Origin: Amarolinea aalborgensis
GTDB taxonomy: Bacteria > Chloroflexota > Anaerolineae > SSC4 > Amarolineaceae
Length of the DNA stretch: 25,137 nt
Direction of reading: 5' to 3'
Assembly: GCF_900491745.1 (NCBI RefSeq)
Contig: NZ_UETR01000044.1
Coordinates: forward strand, 1-25,137
Part shown: in pieces, positions 1 through 7,568 of the stretch
How positions within the stretch are numbered: position 1 is the first letter of the stretch
How the letters are laid out: each line of letters opens with the position of its first letter
Made by a program: the position numbers and the translations under genes
Notes under the pieces: generated by a model
The model's input: the letters and a program-made list of their open reading frames with translations, nothing else
Told to the model about the DNA's origin: nothing
Database searches by the model: none

Positions 1-174
1 CTCGCTGATGTGCGTGCGTACATGACGCAGCTGATTGCGTAATTCGAGGTTCGCAAATTCTTCGCCCCCGACAAGGGCGGCTGTTTGCAGTAGGAACGCC
101 AGGTTGTCGCGCTGCTGCTGCCGCAGAGCGCGCAGCGTCTCCAGGTCAAAATGTCGAAGATCGGATGCAGGCAT
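1..174 (-). CDS. 5' end of an unknown protein (partial, runs off the left edge)
   Basis: The first 58 codons of a minus-strand gene are visible, starting at the ATG whose first base is 174. A GGAG ribosome-binding site lies 7 bases before it, and a good promoter lies upstream at 239-267. The visible part reads MPASDLRHFDLETLRALRQ and continues as a charged, leucine-rich, probably helical segment with no signal peptide or membrane segment. I do not recognise the family from this fragment. The N-terminal style (short helix-rich module) could suit an adaptor domain in front of a larger protein, but that is a guess. The gene is divergent from the nucleotidyltransferase fusion at 411. Confidence 0.55.
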   Translation of the reverse strand, partial: MPASDLRHFDLETLRALRQQQRDNLAFLLQTAALVGGEEFANLELRNQLRHVRTHISE

Positions 175-238
175 GAATAACTCCAGTGAGATCAAGAACG
201 ACATGCCAATGTACGAAACCAAGCCGTGTGGCAACTCT

Positions 239-267
239 ATTTTAACCGACATGCGGGCCAACGTCAA
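239..267 (-). promoter_or_regulatory. sigma-70 promoter for the minus-strand gene ending at the left edge
   Basis: On the minus strand TTGACG (267-262) is followed after exactly 17 bases by TAAAAT (244-239). Transcription would start near 232 and give a leader of about 57 bases before the ATG at 174. Confidence 0.6.
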
Positions 268-329
268 CCATGCTTCGATGTTTGACTCGATGGTGTTCAT
301 CTTCCCGCCATCTGGCGATGGGGTCTCCC

Positions 330-338
330 TGCTATGAT
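330..338 (+). promoter_or_regulatory. possible extended -10 promoter for the nucleotidyltransferase fusion
   Basis: The sequence TGCTATGAT fits an extended -10 (TGN followed by a TATAAT-like hexamer) about 70 bases before the ATG at 411. No convincing -35 lies 16-18 bases upstream; a TTGACT at 282 is too far away. An inverted repeat, CCGGTT-G-AACCGG (388-400), overlaps the ribosome-binding site and could fold in the leader. Confidence 0.3.
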
Positions 339-410
339 CTATCCAGGTTTATTGTGCGATCGGCTGCTCACCGGGGCTTGGGGTGGACCGGTTGAACCGG
401 AGGTGGTGCT

Positions 411-2915
411 ATGAATGCCGTTGTAATGGCAGGGGGTGAAGGCTCTCGTTTGCGGCCTTTGACGGTCGGCCGCCCGAAACCGATGGTGCCCGTGGTCAAC
501 AAGCCGGTCATGCAGCACATCTTGGAATTGCTCAAGCGCCACGGCTATACCGACGTGGTGGTGACGTTGCAGTACATGGCCGACTACATTCAGGACTATT
601 TTGGCAACGGTCAGACTTACGGCGTGAAGATCCAATACGCCGTGGAAGAAGCGCCGTTGGGTACAGCCGGCAGTGTGCGCAATGCCAGTGCGCAACTGGA
701 CAAGGCCGATCCCATCCTGGTCATCAGCGGCGACGCGCTGACGGACTTCGACCTGCCGCGCATCGTGGAATGGCACCGCCAACGAAAAGCCCTTGCCACT
801 ATGGTGCTCTACCGCGTGCCCAACCCGCTAGAGTATGGCGTCATTGTGACCGACGATGAAGGCCGCGTCACGCGTCTGCACGAGAAACCAAGCTGGGGCG
901 ATGTCATCTCTGACACGGTCAACACCGGCATCTATGTGTTCGATCCGTCCATCCTTGATCTGATTGAGCCAGGGCGCAGCGTTGACTGGAGCAAAGACAT
1001 CTTCCCACTATTGCTCGAAAAGGGCGCGCCGCTCTACGGCTATGTCGCTGAAGGCTATTGGTGCGACATCGGCAACCTGACCGAATATCGTCGCGCCTCG
1101 GCCGATGTCCTCACCGGACAGGTTCGGCTTGGCCCGCTGGGCCATTACCACGGCGGCGGCGTCTGGACCGGCGACAACGTCGAAATTGCACCCGATGCTC
1201 AACTCATCGGCCCAATCTACCTGGGCAATGAGGTCAAGATCAAGGGCGGGGCGGTCATTCACGGCCCCACCTCGATTCGCGATTACACCATCGTGGACAA
1301 CCGCGCGCAGGTGGATCGCAGCCTGGTTTGGCGCAACTGCTACATTGGCGAAGGCGCCGAACTGCGGGGCACGATTGTCTGTCGCCAATCCACCATGAAA
1401 GCCAAAAGCGTGCTCTATGAAGGCAGTGTGATTGGCGATGGCTGCGTCATTGGCCAGGGCGCGGTCATCCACAGCAACGTCAAACTGTGGCCGGGCAAAG
1501 AGGTAGAGGCAGGCGCCACGGTCAAATCGTCCATCATCTGGGGGAGCCAGGGGCGCCGGATTCTATTTGGCCGTTTTGGCGTGACCGGCGTGGTCAACGT
1601 TGACCTGACGCCCGATTTCTGCGCGCGGCTTGGATCGGCCTTTGGCGCCACGCTGCCCAAAGGCTCCTACGTCACCATCAACCGCGATCCGCACCGCAGC
1701 CCCCGCATGTTGAAGCGCGCTATCATTTCTGGCTTGCCCTCGTCTGGCGTCAACGTCTGGGACCTGGGCAACGTGCCAATACCCGTGGCGCGCTACTTTA
1801 CCCGCGTCACCGAAGCGCTGGGCGGCGTGCATGTGCGCCTGTCGCCCCATGATCAGCGCGTGGTTGATGTGCGATTCATAGATGCCAACGGCCTGAATCT
1901 GAGCAAAGAGAGCGAACGCAATATCGAACGCATCTACTTCCGCGAGGATTTTCGCCGCGCCTACATGGACGACATTGGCAGCATCGAGTACCCGAACCTG
2001 GTCACGGAACGCTATGCCACGGGCTTTATGCAGGCGTTGAATGTGGAGGCCATCCGCCATGCCCGCTTCAAGATCGTGGTTGACTATGCCCATTCGCCCA
2101 ACACGGATGTCTTACCGCCCCTCTTGGCTAAACTCAATGTGGATGTCGTGCCGCTCAACGCGCGCGTCGATGCGTTGAAAATTGCCATGCAGCAGGATGA
2201 ATTTGACGCGAATCTGCGCCAGCTTGCCATCATTGCCGGCGCGCTCAATACCAGCTTAGGCCTGCTGCTCGATGTGGCCGGCGAAAAAATCTTCCTCGTA
2301 GACAATCACGGTCACAGCCTTTCCGACACAACGACCGCGATGCTCATGGCCACCCTGGCCCTGCAGAGCAAAGGGGCTGGCACCATCGTGCTGCCGATTG
2401 ACGCCTCCCATGCGTTCGAATGCCTGGCCGATCAGCACGGGGGCAAGGTGACGCGCACGCGCGCCGATCTCCATGCGCTCATGATCGCGGCGCAGGAGCC
2501 AGGAGTCATTCTGGCAACCGACGGCGCGGGTAATTTCATCTTTCCAGAATTCCAACCGGTTACCGACGGCTTGATGGCGACAGCCAAGCTACTGGAATTC
2601 CTGGCGACGCAGCAAGAACCGCTTTCCGACTTAGTGAGCAGCTTGCCAGAAATCAATATGGAGAGCCGGCGTGTGGCCTGCCCGTGGGAAATCAAAGGCA
2701 GCGTGATGCGGCGCTTGACCGAAATTCATCACACCGGCGAGGCCCAGGAAGGCATCAAGCTGATATACGACGAGCGCGAATGGGTGCTCATCCGCCCCGA
2801 TCCCGACTATCCTCATATCATCATTACGGCCGAGTCCACCTCCCCGGAAAAATTGGCGCATTTGCATGAAAAATTCCAGCTTGAAGTGCGCCGCCTGCGC
2901 GACTTGACGGAATAG
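411..2915 (+). CDS. mannose-1-phosphate guanylyltransferase-like nucleotidyltransferase fused to a degenerate phosphohexomutase domain
   Basis: An 834-residue fusion protein. Residues 1-235 are a nucleotidyltransferase domain: GGEGSRLRPL (8-17), the RPKPMVPV lysine motif (K23), SGD (106-108) and EKP (158-160) are all present, so it should make an NDP-sugar, probably GDP-mannose or a glucose analogue, from a sugar 1-phosphate. Residues about 245-375 form left-handed beta-helix hexapeptide repeats. Residues about 385-834 align with the four phosphohexomutase domains, but the catalytic motifs have decayed. TASHNP has become RLSPHD (S478 kept), the metal-binding DGDGDR has become DVAGEK (621-626), the GGEQSGH sugar loop has become TDGAGNF, and RPSGTEP has become RPDPDYP (795-801). 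The second half is therefore probably regulatory or structural. Start: GGAGG lies 7 bases before the ATG. The next gene begins 4 bases after the stop, so the two are likely co-transcribed. Confidence 0.93.
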   Translation: MNAVVMAGGEGSRLRPLTVGRPKPMVPVVNKPVMQHILELLKRHGYTDVVVTLQYMADYIQDYFGNGQTYGVKIQYAVEEAPLGTAGSVRNASAQLDKADPILVISGDALTDFDLPRIVEWHRQRKALATMVLYRVPNPLEYGVIVTDDEGRVTRLHEKPSWGDVISDTVNTGIYVFDPSILDLIEPGRSVDWSKDIFPLLLEKGAPLYGYVAEGYWCDIGNLTEYRRASADVLTGQVRLGPLGHYHGGGVWTGDNVEIAPDAQLIGPIYLGNEVKIKGGAVIHGPTSIRDYTIVDNRAQVDRSLVWRNCYIGEGAELRGTIVCRQSTMKAKSVLYEGSVIGDGCVIGQGAVIHSNVKLWPGKEVEAGATVKSSIIWGSQGRRILFGRFGVTGVVNVDLTPDFCARLGSAFGATLPKGSYVTINRDPHRSPRMLKRAIISGLPSSGVNVWDLGNVPIPVARYFTRVTEALGGVHVRLSPHDQRVVDVRFIDANGLNLSKESERNIERIYFREDFRRAYMDDIGSIEYPNLVTERYATGFMQALNVEAIRHARFKIVVDYAHSPNTDVLPPLLAKLNVDVVPLNARVDALKIAMQQDEFDANLRQLAIIAGALNTSLGLLLDVAGEKIFLVDNHGHSLSDTTTAMLMATLALQSKGAGTIVLPIDASHAFECLADQHGGKVTRTRADLHALMIAAQEPGVILATDGAGNFIFPEFQPVTDGLMATAKLLEFLATQQEPLSDLVSSLPEINMESRRVACPWEIKGSVMRRLTEIHHTGEAQEGIKLIYDEREWVLIRPDPDYPHIIITAESTSPEKLAHLHEKFQLEVRRLRDLTE

Positions 2916-2919
2916 GCCG

Positions 2920-3783
2920 TTGTTTCCGCCGGTCGTTGTTGTCGGCCCTGTGCGCGTGGCCTGGTACAGCCTGCTCATGAGCGGCGGCCTGCTGGCCGCG
3001 CTGCTCTGGCTGGCTTGGGCTGACCCCGAGCGGCAGCGCCCGTCTGGTGTGCAGTTACATGCAGGGTCAGACCGACGGACGTTGCGCGGCCAGTTCTCGC
3101 GCCTGACGGCCGGTTGGCCGGCTGCCCTGCGCCGCGCGCTGGATGACGCCCTGCCGTTGCTCCTCAGCGCGCTGACTGTGGGGCGGATCGTGTACGTGTT
3201 GGCGCAATGGGCCTACTTTCGCGAGCATCCTTTGCAAGCCCTGCATGTCTGGGAAGGCGGTCTTTCGGCCCACGGCGCGCTGGCCGGCTTTCTGGCCGCA
3301 TTGGCCTGGCGTGCGCGCCGCCAACCAGGCCAATGGGCCGCGGCTGACCGCTGCGCACCGCCGCTGATTCTGCTGCAAACCGCGGCCTGGCTGAGCTGTT
3401 GGTGCGCCGGCTGCGCGTATGGGCGGCCGGTGGACATCGTGCGCTGGCCCTGGCTGGCAGCCTTCGACTGGCCTGACCTCTACGGCGTCTTTTTGCCGCG
3501 CGCACCCGTGCAGGGTCTGGGTGTCATCCTCAGCCTGGCGCTGCTGTTGGGCGTGGCGCGGCTGCGCACACGAGGCCTGACGCCAGGCGTGCTCGCCAGC
3601 GTCGCCTTGTTCCTGGGCGCGCTGACAGACGCCGGGCTGCAGCTGCTGCGCGGCGATGAGGCCTGGCTGTGGCTGGGTCAACGCGCCGGGCTTGGGGCTG
3701 ACCTGCTCTTCATGGCCGCGGCTGCAACCTGGTTCGTCCTGGCCTGGCGCGGACGCCTTGCCCAAAACAGGCTTTCATGCTAA
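2920..3783 (+). CDS. divergent prolipoprotein diacylglyceryl transferase (Lgt)-family membrane protein
   Basis: A 287-residue polytopic membrane protein with roughly six or seven hydrophobic segments. The N-terminal VGPVRVAWYSLLMSGG resembles the Lgt start (G-P-x-I-xxWYGLxxxxG), and WEGGLSAHGALAGF matches the Lgt HGG loop, with the histidine kept. CWCAGCAYGRP matches the cysteine-rich AGCCYGRP form seen in many Lgt relatives. However, the arginine expected just before it (GRxG) is replaced (WLSCW), and the usual HPTQLYE segment reads RAPVQGLG, so the Tyr/Glu pair is missing. It may be a paralogue without classical Lgt activity. A hydrophilic insertion follows the first membrane segment. Start: TTG at 2920, four bases after the upstream stop, with no clear ribosome-binding site; translational coupling is likely. 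A different start a little downstream is possible. Confidence 0.7.
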   Translation: MFPPVVVVGPVRVAWYSLLMSGGLLAALLWLAWADPERQRPSGVQLHAGSDRRTLRGQFSRLTAGWPAALRRALDDALPLLLSALTVGRIVYVLAQWAYFREHPLQALHVWEGGLSAHGALAGFLAALAWRARRQPGQWAAADRCAPPLILLQTAAWLSCWCAGCAYGRPVDIVRWPWLAAFDWPDLYGVFLPRAPVQGLGVILSLALLLGVARLRTRGLTPGVLASVALFLGALTDAGLQLLRGDEAWLWLGQRAGLGADLLFMAAAATWFVLAWRGRLAQNRLSC

Positions 3784-3849
3784 ACTTGCGCGTGAGCGGA
3801 TGCGAAAATCAGCGGCTGCTCTAGCCTGACTCATCGCAGACATCCATGT

Positions 3850-3925
3850 GCCCTCGTAGCTCAGGGGACAGAGCGTCGGTTTCCTAAACCGTGCGTCGCA
3901 GGTTCGAGTCCTGCCGGGGGCGCCA
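3850..3925 (+). tRNA. tRNA-Arg, anticodon CCU
   Basis: A 76-base cloverleaf. The acceptor arms GCCCTCG and CGGGGGC pair, T54-loop GTTCGAGTC is present, and the CCA end is encoded. The anticodon loop TTCCTAA gives CCU, which reads the rare Arg codon AGG. One T-T mismatch occurs at the top of the anticodon stem (27-43). No clear own promoter was seen, so it may be read from the upstream Lgt-like gene 66 bases away. Confidence 0.95.
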
Positions 3926-3960
3926 AATCAAAAGCCGGGCTGATGGCCCGGCTTCTGATT
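3926..3960. terminator. symmetric hairpin after tRNA-Arg, possibly bidirectional terminator
   Basis: AATCA-A-AAGCCGGGC, loop TGATG, GCCCGGCTT-C-TGATT. This is a 9-bp GC-rich stem extended by five further A/T-rich pairs across one mismatch. It starts directly after the tRNA CCA end. On the minus strand the stem is followed by CTTTTGATTT, so it could also stop transcription from the SPFH gene; on the plus strand the T-run is weak. Confidence 0.55.
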
Positions 3961-3990
3961 ACAAGAGCGAGTGAATTCGCGTCTGATGGG

Positions 3991-4119
3991 CGGAACGCCG
4001 GACGCCTACCTGCGCAGACACGATGCCGGTCGGCGCAGGCTGACCTGGCGGCGGAACGCCGGACGCCTCTGCGCAGACACGATGCCGGTCGGCGCAGGCT
4101 GACCTGGCGGCGGAACGCC
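3991..4119. repeat. two tandem copies of a ~60-bp unit plus a 9-bp third start
   Basis: Copy 1 is 3991-4051 (61 bp) and copy 2 is 4052-4110 (59 bp). They differ only around CTACCTGCG versus CTCTGCG, a 2-bp deletion. A third copy begins at 4111 (CGGAACGCC) and then diverges. Within copy 1, CCTGCGC and GCGCAGG form inverted arms, so the transcript could fold. The unit lies in the 280-base gap between tRNA-Arg and the convergent SPFH gene, which holds no believable gene. Confidence 0.9.
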
Positions 4120-4207
4120 CTTTCGCCCCGAATTCATTCGGCGGCTGCCGTTGGCGCAGGATGCCTGAGCAGTTACAACCGATGAGAACGCCGCTCAGCG
4201 GCCGCGG

Positions 4208-5215
4208 TCATTTCGGTGGGTTGGTTGCGGAGGGGGCTGTCCCACCCTTGAGCTGATCCAGGTTCACCAGGAAGGGACTGCCTGACGGCAGGAGCATCAC
4301 GCTGATGTTAGGCGCCAGCTTCTCGATGTAGCGGTAAACCAACAAGTTGTCGTTCGTGCCGATCTGCTCGTTGACCAGGCGCAGCGCTTCTGCTTCGCCC
4401 TGCGCGCGCAAAATGGCAGACGTCTTGACACCTTCGGCCTCGATCCGCTTACGTTGGGCCTCCTGTTCTTCGCGCTGCAAAGTAAACTGCATCTGTTCAG
4501 CCTGCTGCTGCGCAATCTGCTTCTGCTCGATGGACGTGGCGTAGTCATCGGTAAAGTTGACATTACGAATATCGAAGGCCAGCAGGAGCAAGCCTTCCTT
4601 TTCGAATCGTTCGCGGATCATCTTCTCGATCTCAACCTGAATCGCCGCGCGTTTCGTGCCATAGACGTCGGTCACTTTGTTCTGCGACACCATCAAACGC
4701 ACAACCGACCGAATCGTGGGGCGCACCAAGATGTTTTCATAGTCGCGCAGGTTGTTGTGAATGTCCGCCGCCCGCGCCGGGTTCAGCTTATAGCGCGTGG
4801 ACGAGTCAATCCCAACCTGCAAGCCTTCGGCGGTTGGCGACCACAGCGAGTCGTCGCCTTGCACCGGGCCTTCATTGGCCACCTTGGTCATCGTATAGAC
4901 CTGTTCCAGGGTGCTGTAACGATAAACGGTTTCCACGTAGGGCACAATAAAGTTGATGCCTGGATACAGCGGTTGATTGCGGGTGCCGCTGATGGCATTG
5001 AAGACGACGCCGACTTCACCGGCGTCAACCACCACGACGCCGGCCCCCAGGGTCATCACAATCAGCGCGATGAGCAGCCATCCAACCAACAGCGGCGGAG
5101 AAAGGCGGGCCGTGGTGGTGCCGCGGCTGCGACCCAAGACCACGTTGACAACATACGCCAAGAAAGCCAACAACAACAACCAACCAAACACGCTGAGTGC
5201 TCGTGCAATGAACAT
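4208..5215 (-). CDS. SPFH/band 7 (prohibitin-like) membrane protein
   Basis: A 335-residue protein of the SPFH (stomatin/prohibitin/flotillin/HflK-C) family. Hydrophobic segments lie at about 8-27 and 41-63. The SPFH domain (about 62-240) follows, beginning VVDAGEVGVVFNAISG and containing the prohibitin-like PGINFIVPYVETVYRYS. A glutamine/glutamate-rich coiled coil covers about 228-285 (EQKQIAQQQAEQMQ). Members assemble into large membrane rings that organise membrane domains or hold proteases; the specific partner here is unknown. The family usually has one N-terminal anchor, so the two hydrophobic segments (possibly a hairpin) are slightly unusual. A GGAG site lies before the ATG, and a small hairpin (5235-5253) sits upstream of that site. 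Divergent from the AIM24-family gene at 5473. Confidence 0.92.
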   Translation of the reverse strand: MFIARALSVFGWLLLLAFLAYVVNVVLGRSRGTTTARLSPPLLVGWLLIALIVMTLGAGVVVVDAGEVGVVFNAISGTRNQPLYPGINFIVPYVETVYRYSTLEQVYTMTKVANEGPVQGDDSLWSPTAEGLQVGIDSSTRYKLNPARAADIHNNLRDYENILVRPTIRSVVRLMVSQNKVTDVYGTKRAAIQVEIEKMIRERFEKEGLLLLAFDIRNVNFTDDYATSIEQKQIAQQQAEQMQFTLQREEQEAQRKRIEAEGVKTSAILRAQGEAEALRLVNEQIGTNDNLLVYRYIEKLAPNISVMLLPSGSPFLVNLDQLKGGTAPSATNPPK

Positions 5216-5234
5216 AGAGACTCCTTGCTTCTTT

Positions 5235-5253
5235 ACCTGCCTTCCAGGCAGGT
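5235..5253 (-). other. leader hairpin upstream of the SPFH gene
   Basis: ACCTGCC-TTCCA-GGCAGGT is a perfect 7-bp inverted repeat with a 5-base loop. It lies about 10 bases upstream of the GGAG ribosome-binding site of the minus-strand SPFH gene, so it may shape the leader or protect the mRNA. The rest of 5216-5472 holds no clear promoter; a TACAAT-like -10 on the minus strand near 5330 lacks a good -35. Confidence 0.35.
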
Positions 5254-5472
5254 TGCTGACCTATCGTTTGGGCCGCGTAAACTCACAGGCTTCCGCGCCT
5301 ATCGGGTATGCTTCAGCGGGCGCAGGGATTGTACCACATCTGACGCGAGAAGGCTGTCTGCGGGCTGTCAACTATCCGCCAATTTTCTGGCGCGTGGGTC
5401 ATGAAACCTGCGCCTGGCTGACCCGTATTCGTAAGCGTGTAGAGGATAGAAAACAAACACAAGGGAGAAACC

Positions 5473-6225
5473 ATGCCAAACGACCTCAAGTATCAGATTG
5501 CTGGCGCCACCCTGCCAGTCGTGACCATTCAACTGGAGCCGGGCCAGACCATTTTCTCGGAAGCTGGCGGCATGAGTTGGATGAGTTCGAATATCGAGAT
5601 GAACACCAACACCGGCGGCGGCCTGGGCAAGATGTTCAAGCGCGCGCTCAGCGGTGAATCCTTGTTTGTCACTGATTTCACCGTGGCGAACAACCAGCCA
5701 GGCATCGTCGCTTTCGCCAGTGAGTTCCCTGGCCGCATCATTGACCTCAAGCTGGACGCTGGACAGTCCATGATCGTGCAGAAAGACGCCTTCATGTGCG
5801 CAGAGAAGTCAGTTGACCTTGACATGCAGTTTCGTAAGCGCCTGGGCGCCGGCCTTTTCGGCGGCGAAGGCTTTATCATGCAACGCCTGACCGGGCCTGG
5901 GACGGTGTTTGTGGAGATTGACGGGGATGTGGTCGAGTACAACTTGCAGGCGAATCAGATGCTCAAAGTGGACACCGGCCATATTGCCATGATCGAACCG
6001 ACAGTAGATTTCGATGTCCAAATCATCCGCGGGTTGAGCAATCTTCTGCTGGGCGCCGAAGGGCTTTTCCTGGCGACCCTGCGGGGGCCGGGCCGCGTCT
6101 GGCTGCAAACGATGCCGATGTCCAAACTGGCAGGAAAGGTGGCGCAGTTCATGCCGCAGGTGGGCGGCCGCGGCAGCAGTGGCGGAACGAACATCAACCT
6201 GGGCAACCTGCTAGGCGGAAGTTAA
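5473..6225 (+). CDS. AIM24 / TIGR00266-family protein
   Basis: A 250-residue soluble protein of the AIM24 (TIGR00266) family, which has a beta-rich fold like the trp RNA-binding attenuation protein. Family hallmarks seen are LEPGQTIFSEAGGMSWMS near residues 20-40, followed by GESLFVTDFT, FASEFPGRIIDLKL, GEGFIMQRLTGPGTVFV and GAEGLFLATLRGPGRVWLQT. The C-terminus is Gly/Ser/Asn-rich. No signal peptide or membrane segment is seen. The biochemical role is not established; family members are widespread in bacteria and one relative acts in mitochondrial membrane organisation. Being divergent from an SPFH membrane-organising protein is suggestive but unproven. Start: GGGAG lies 6 bases before the ATG. 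The stop codon abuts the stop of the convergent methyltransferase with no spacer. Confidence 0.92.
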   Translation: MPNDLKYQIAGATLPVVTIQLEPGQTIFSEAGGMSWMSSNIEMNTNTGGGLGKMFKRALSGESLFVTDFTVANNQPGIVAFASEFPGRIIDLKLDAGQSMIVQKDAFMCAEKSVDLDMQFRKRLGAGLFGGEGFIMQRLTGPGTVFVEIDGDVVEYNLQANQMLKVDTGHIAMIEPTVDFDVQIIRGLSNLLLGAEGLFLATLRGPGRVWLQTMPMSKLAGKVAQFMPQVGGRGSSGGTNINLGNLLGGS

Positions 6226-7029
6226 TCATACGCGCGGTGGGTTCGGTTGATCCCGGTGACGGCGCTGGCGCGCAGCCTCGAAACAAAAAACGGCGGCTGC
6301 TGCGGCCGCGTTCAGCGACTCGGCTTGGGCGATCGGAATCTTGACCGCACCCGCCGCCAGGCGCCGTGCGTCGGCGCTGGCGCCTGCGGCCTCGCTGCCA
6401 ATGATCAAGGCGGCGGGCGTCCGCCAATCCACGGCATCGTACAGCATCTCGCCATGCGCATCGGCCAGCCAGACTCGACGGTCCGCCACGACCGCCGCGG
6501 CTTCCTGCCATGTCTCCAGACGGCGCAAGGGCAAGCGCAGGTGCGCGCCCATGGCTGAACGCACCACCTTGGGGTTGTACTCATCCACGGAGCCGGGGGC
6601 AAGCAGCACGCCAACGCAGCCAGCCGCCAGGGCCGTGCGCAGCACCGTGCCCAGGTTGCCTGGATCGCTCAACCCGTCCAGAATCAGCAAGAGGCCGTCG
6701 GCCGCGAAAGGACGCGGTGGCGGCCAGGGCGCCACCGCCATGATGCCCGCGGCCGTCGTCGTGGCGCTGACGGCATCGAGCACCTGGGCGCGCGCTTCCT
6801 CGCAAACGATCTGCTGGCTGCGCAGCCGCGCCAGCAGGGCGGCAGCGCGGGGGTTCGTCAGGCGTTCTGATGCATACAGGACAAACAGCGGCTGCAGATG
6901 GGCGTCGAGGGCCTCTTCAAGCAGGCGCACACCTTCGAGGCACCACAGGCGCGCGTCTTGGCGCGCCTTGCGCTCGTGCAGCAAGGCCCGTATCAGCTTC
7001 ACTCGTGCATTACTTGAACTGGTAATCAC
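6226..7029 (-). CDS. SpoU/TrmH-family (SPOUT) RNA 2'-O-methyltransferase
   Basis: A 267-residue RNA ribose methyltransferase that uses S-adenosylmethionine. The N-terminal substrate-binding domain starts with ITSSSNARVKLIRALLHERK, the usual family opening. The SPOUT core shows motif 1 (LDGLSDPGNLGTVLRTA), motif 2 (NPKVVRSAMGAHLRLPL) and motif 3 (IIGSEAAGAS, then IPIAQAESLNAAAAAAVFCFEA), which form the SAM-binding knot. The target, 23S rRNA or tRNA, cannot be told from sequence. I place the start at the GTG at 7029. An in-frame ATG at 7098 would add 23 residues, but it lies in the loop of the rplT terminator (7073-7110) and has no ribosome-binding site. An AGGG lies about 13 bases before the GTG, further than ideal. 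Confidence 0.9.
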   Translation of the reverse strand: MITSSSNARVKLIRALLHERKARQDARLWCLEGVRLLEEALDAHLQPLFVLYASERLTNPRAAALLARLRSQQIVCEEARAQVLDAVSATTTAAGIMAVAPWPPPRPFAADGLLLILDGLSDPGNLGTVLRTALAAGCVGVLLAPGSVDEYNPKVVRSAMGAHLRLPLRRLETWQEAAAVVADRRVWLADAHGEMLYDAVDWRTPAALIIGSEAAGASADARRLAAGAVKIPIAQAESLNAAAAAAVFCFEAARQRRHRDQPNPPRV

Positions 7030-7072
7030 GACGCGGCGCTTTCCCTGGCTGGGGCCAGGCAAAAAACTGATG

Positions 7073-7110
7073 TAAAAACACCGCGCCCAGTGTTGCATGA
7101 GCGCGGTGTT
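7073..7110 (-). terminator. Rho-independent terminator of the infC-rpmI-rplT operon
   Basis: On the minus strand a 10-bp perfect stem, AACACCGCGC (7110-7101) with GCGCGGTGTT (7086-7077), encloses a 14-base loop and runs into TTTTT (7078-7074). It starts 24 bases after the rplT stop, as expected for the operon end. Confidence 0.88.
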
Positions 7111-7133
7111 GGTTGGAAGATGGGAAACAAACG

Positions 7134-7487
7134 CTAGAGAGATTGCTTGGCCAGGTCCACCAGGCGGGTGAAGACGCCTGTGTCGCGTACGGCCAGTTCA
7201 GACAGCATTTTGCGGTCAATGGCTACGCCGGCCTTCTGCAGACCGTGAATGAAACGGCTGTAAGAAAGTCCGTTTTGGCGCGAAGCCGCGTTGATGCGTG
7301 TAATCCACAAAGCGCGAAATTCACGCTTGCGATTTCGGCGGTCGCGTGTCGCGTAGAACAATGACTTGAGCATCGCTTCATTGGCGCGACGGAAAAGGCG
7401 ATGACGTGTGCCAAATTGGCCCTTCATCATCTTGAGCACTTTTTTGTGTCGCTGCCTGGCCGGGACGCCTCGTTTTACTCGTGACAT
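7134..7487 (-). CDS. rplT: 50S ribosomal protein bL20
   Basis: A 117-residue basic protein of standard bL20 length. It starts MSRVKRGVPARQRHKKVLK and contains GQFGTRHRLFRRANEAMLKS, the rRNA-binding N-terminal helix region, then LWITRINAASRQNGLSYSRFI and the C-terminal GVAIDRKMLSELA. bL20 binds 23S rRNA early in 50S assembly and in several bacteria represses its own operon. GAGGAG lies 6 bases before the ATG. It is the last gene of the infC-rpmI-rplT operon, with a terminator immediately after. Confidence 0.98.
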   Translation of the reverse strand: MSRVKRGVPARQRHKKVLKMMKGQFGTRHRLFRRANEAMLKSLFYATRDRRNRKREFRALWITRINAASRQNGLSYSRFIHGLQKAGVAIDRKMLSELAVRDTGVFTRLVDLAKQSL

Positions 7488-7568
7488 AACTTTCTCCTCG
7501 GATGGCGGCTATGGCCTGGAGCCACATAGCACTTCGTACTGGCCACCCTGCATGATGGTTGATAGGTA

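Noticed and set aside
282..338. TTGACT (282-287) with TATGAT (333-338) as one promoter
   Set aside because: The spacing is 45 bases, far outside 16-18.
3991..4119. CRISPR array
   Set aside because: The 60-bp units are directly adjacent with no unique spacers, and no cas gene is present.
4454..5404. 316-codon plus-strand frame over the SPFH gene
   Set aside because: Antisense to a clear SPFH gene; composition is that of a reverse-frame shadow.
7030..7098. ATG at 7098 as start of the SpoU methyltransferase
   Set aside because: The ATG lies in the loop of the rplT terminator, without a ribosome-binding site, and the extra 23 residues do not fit the family N-terminus.
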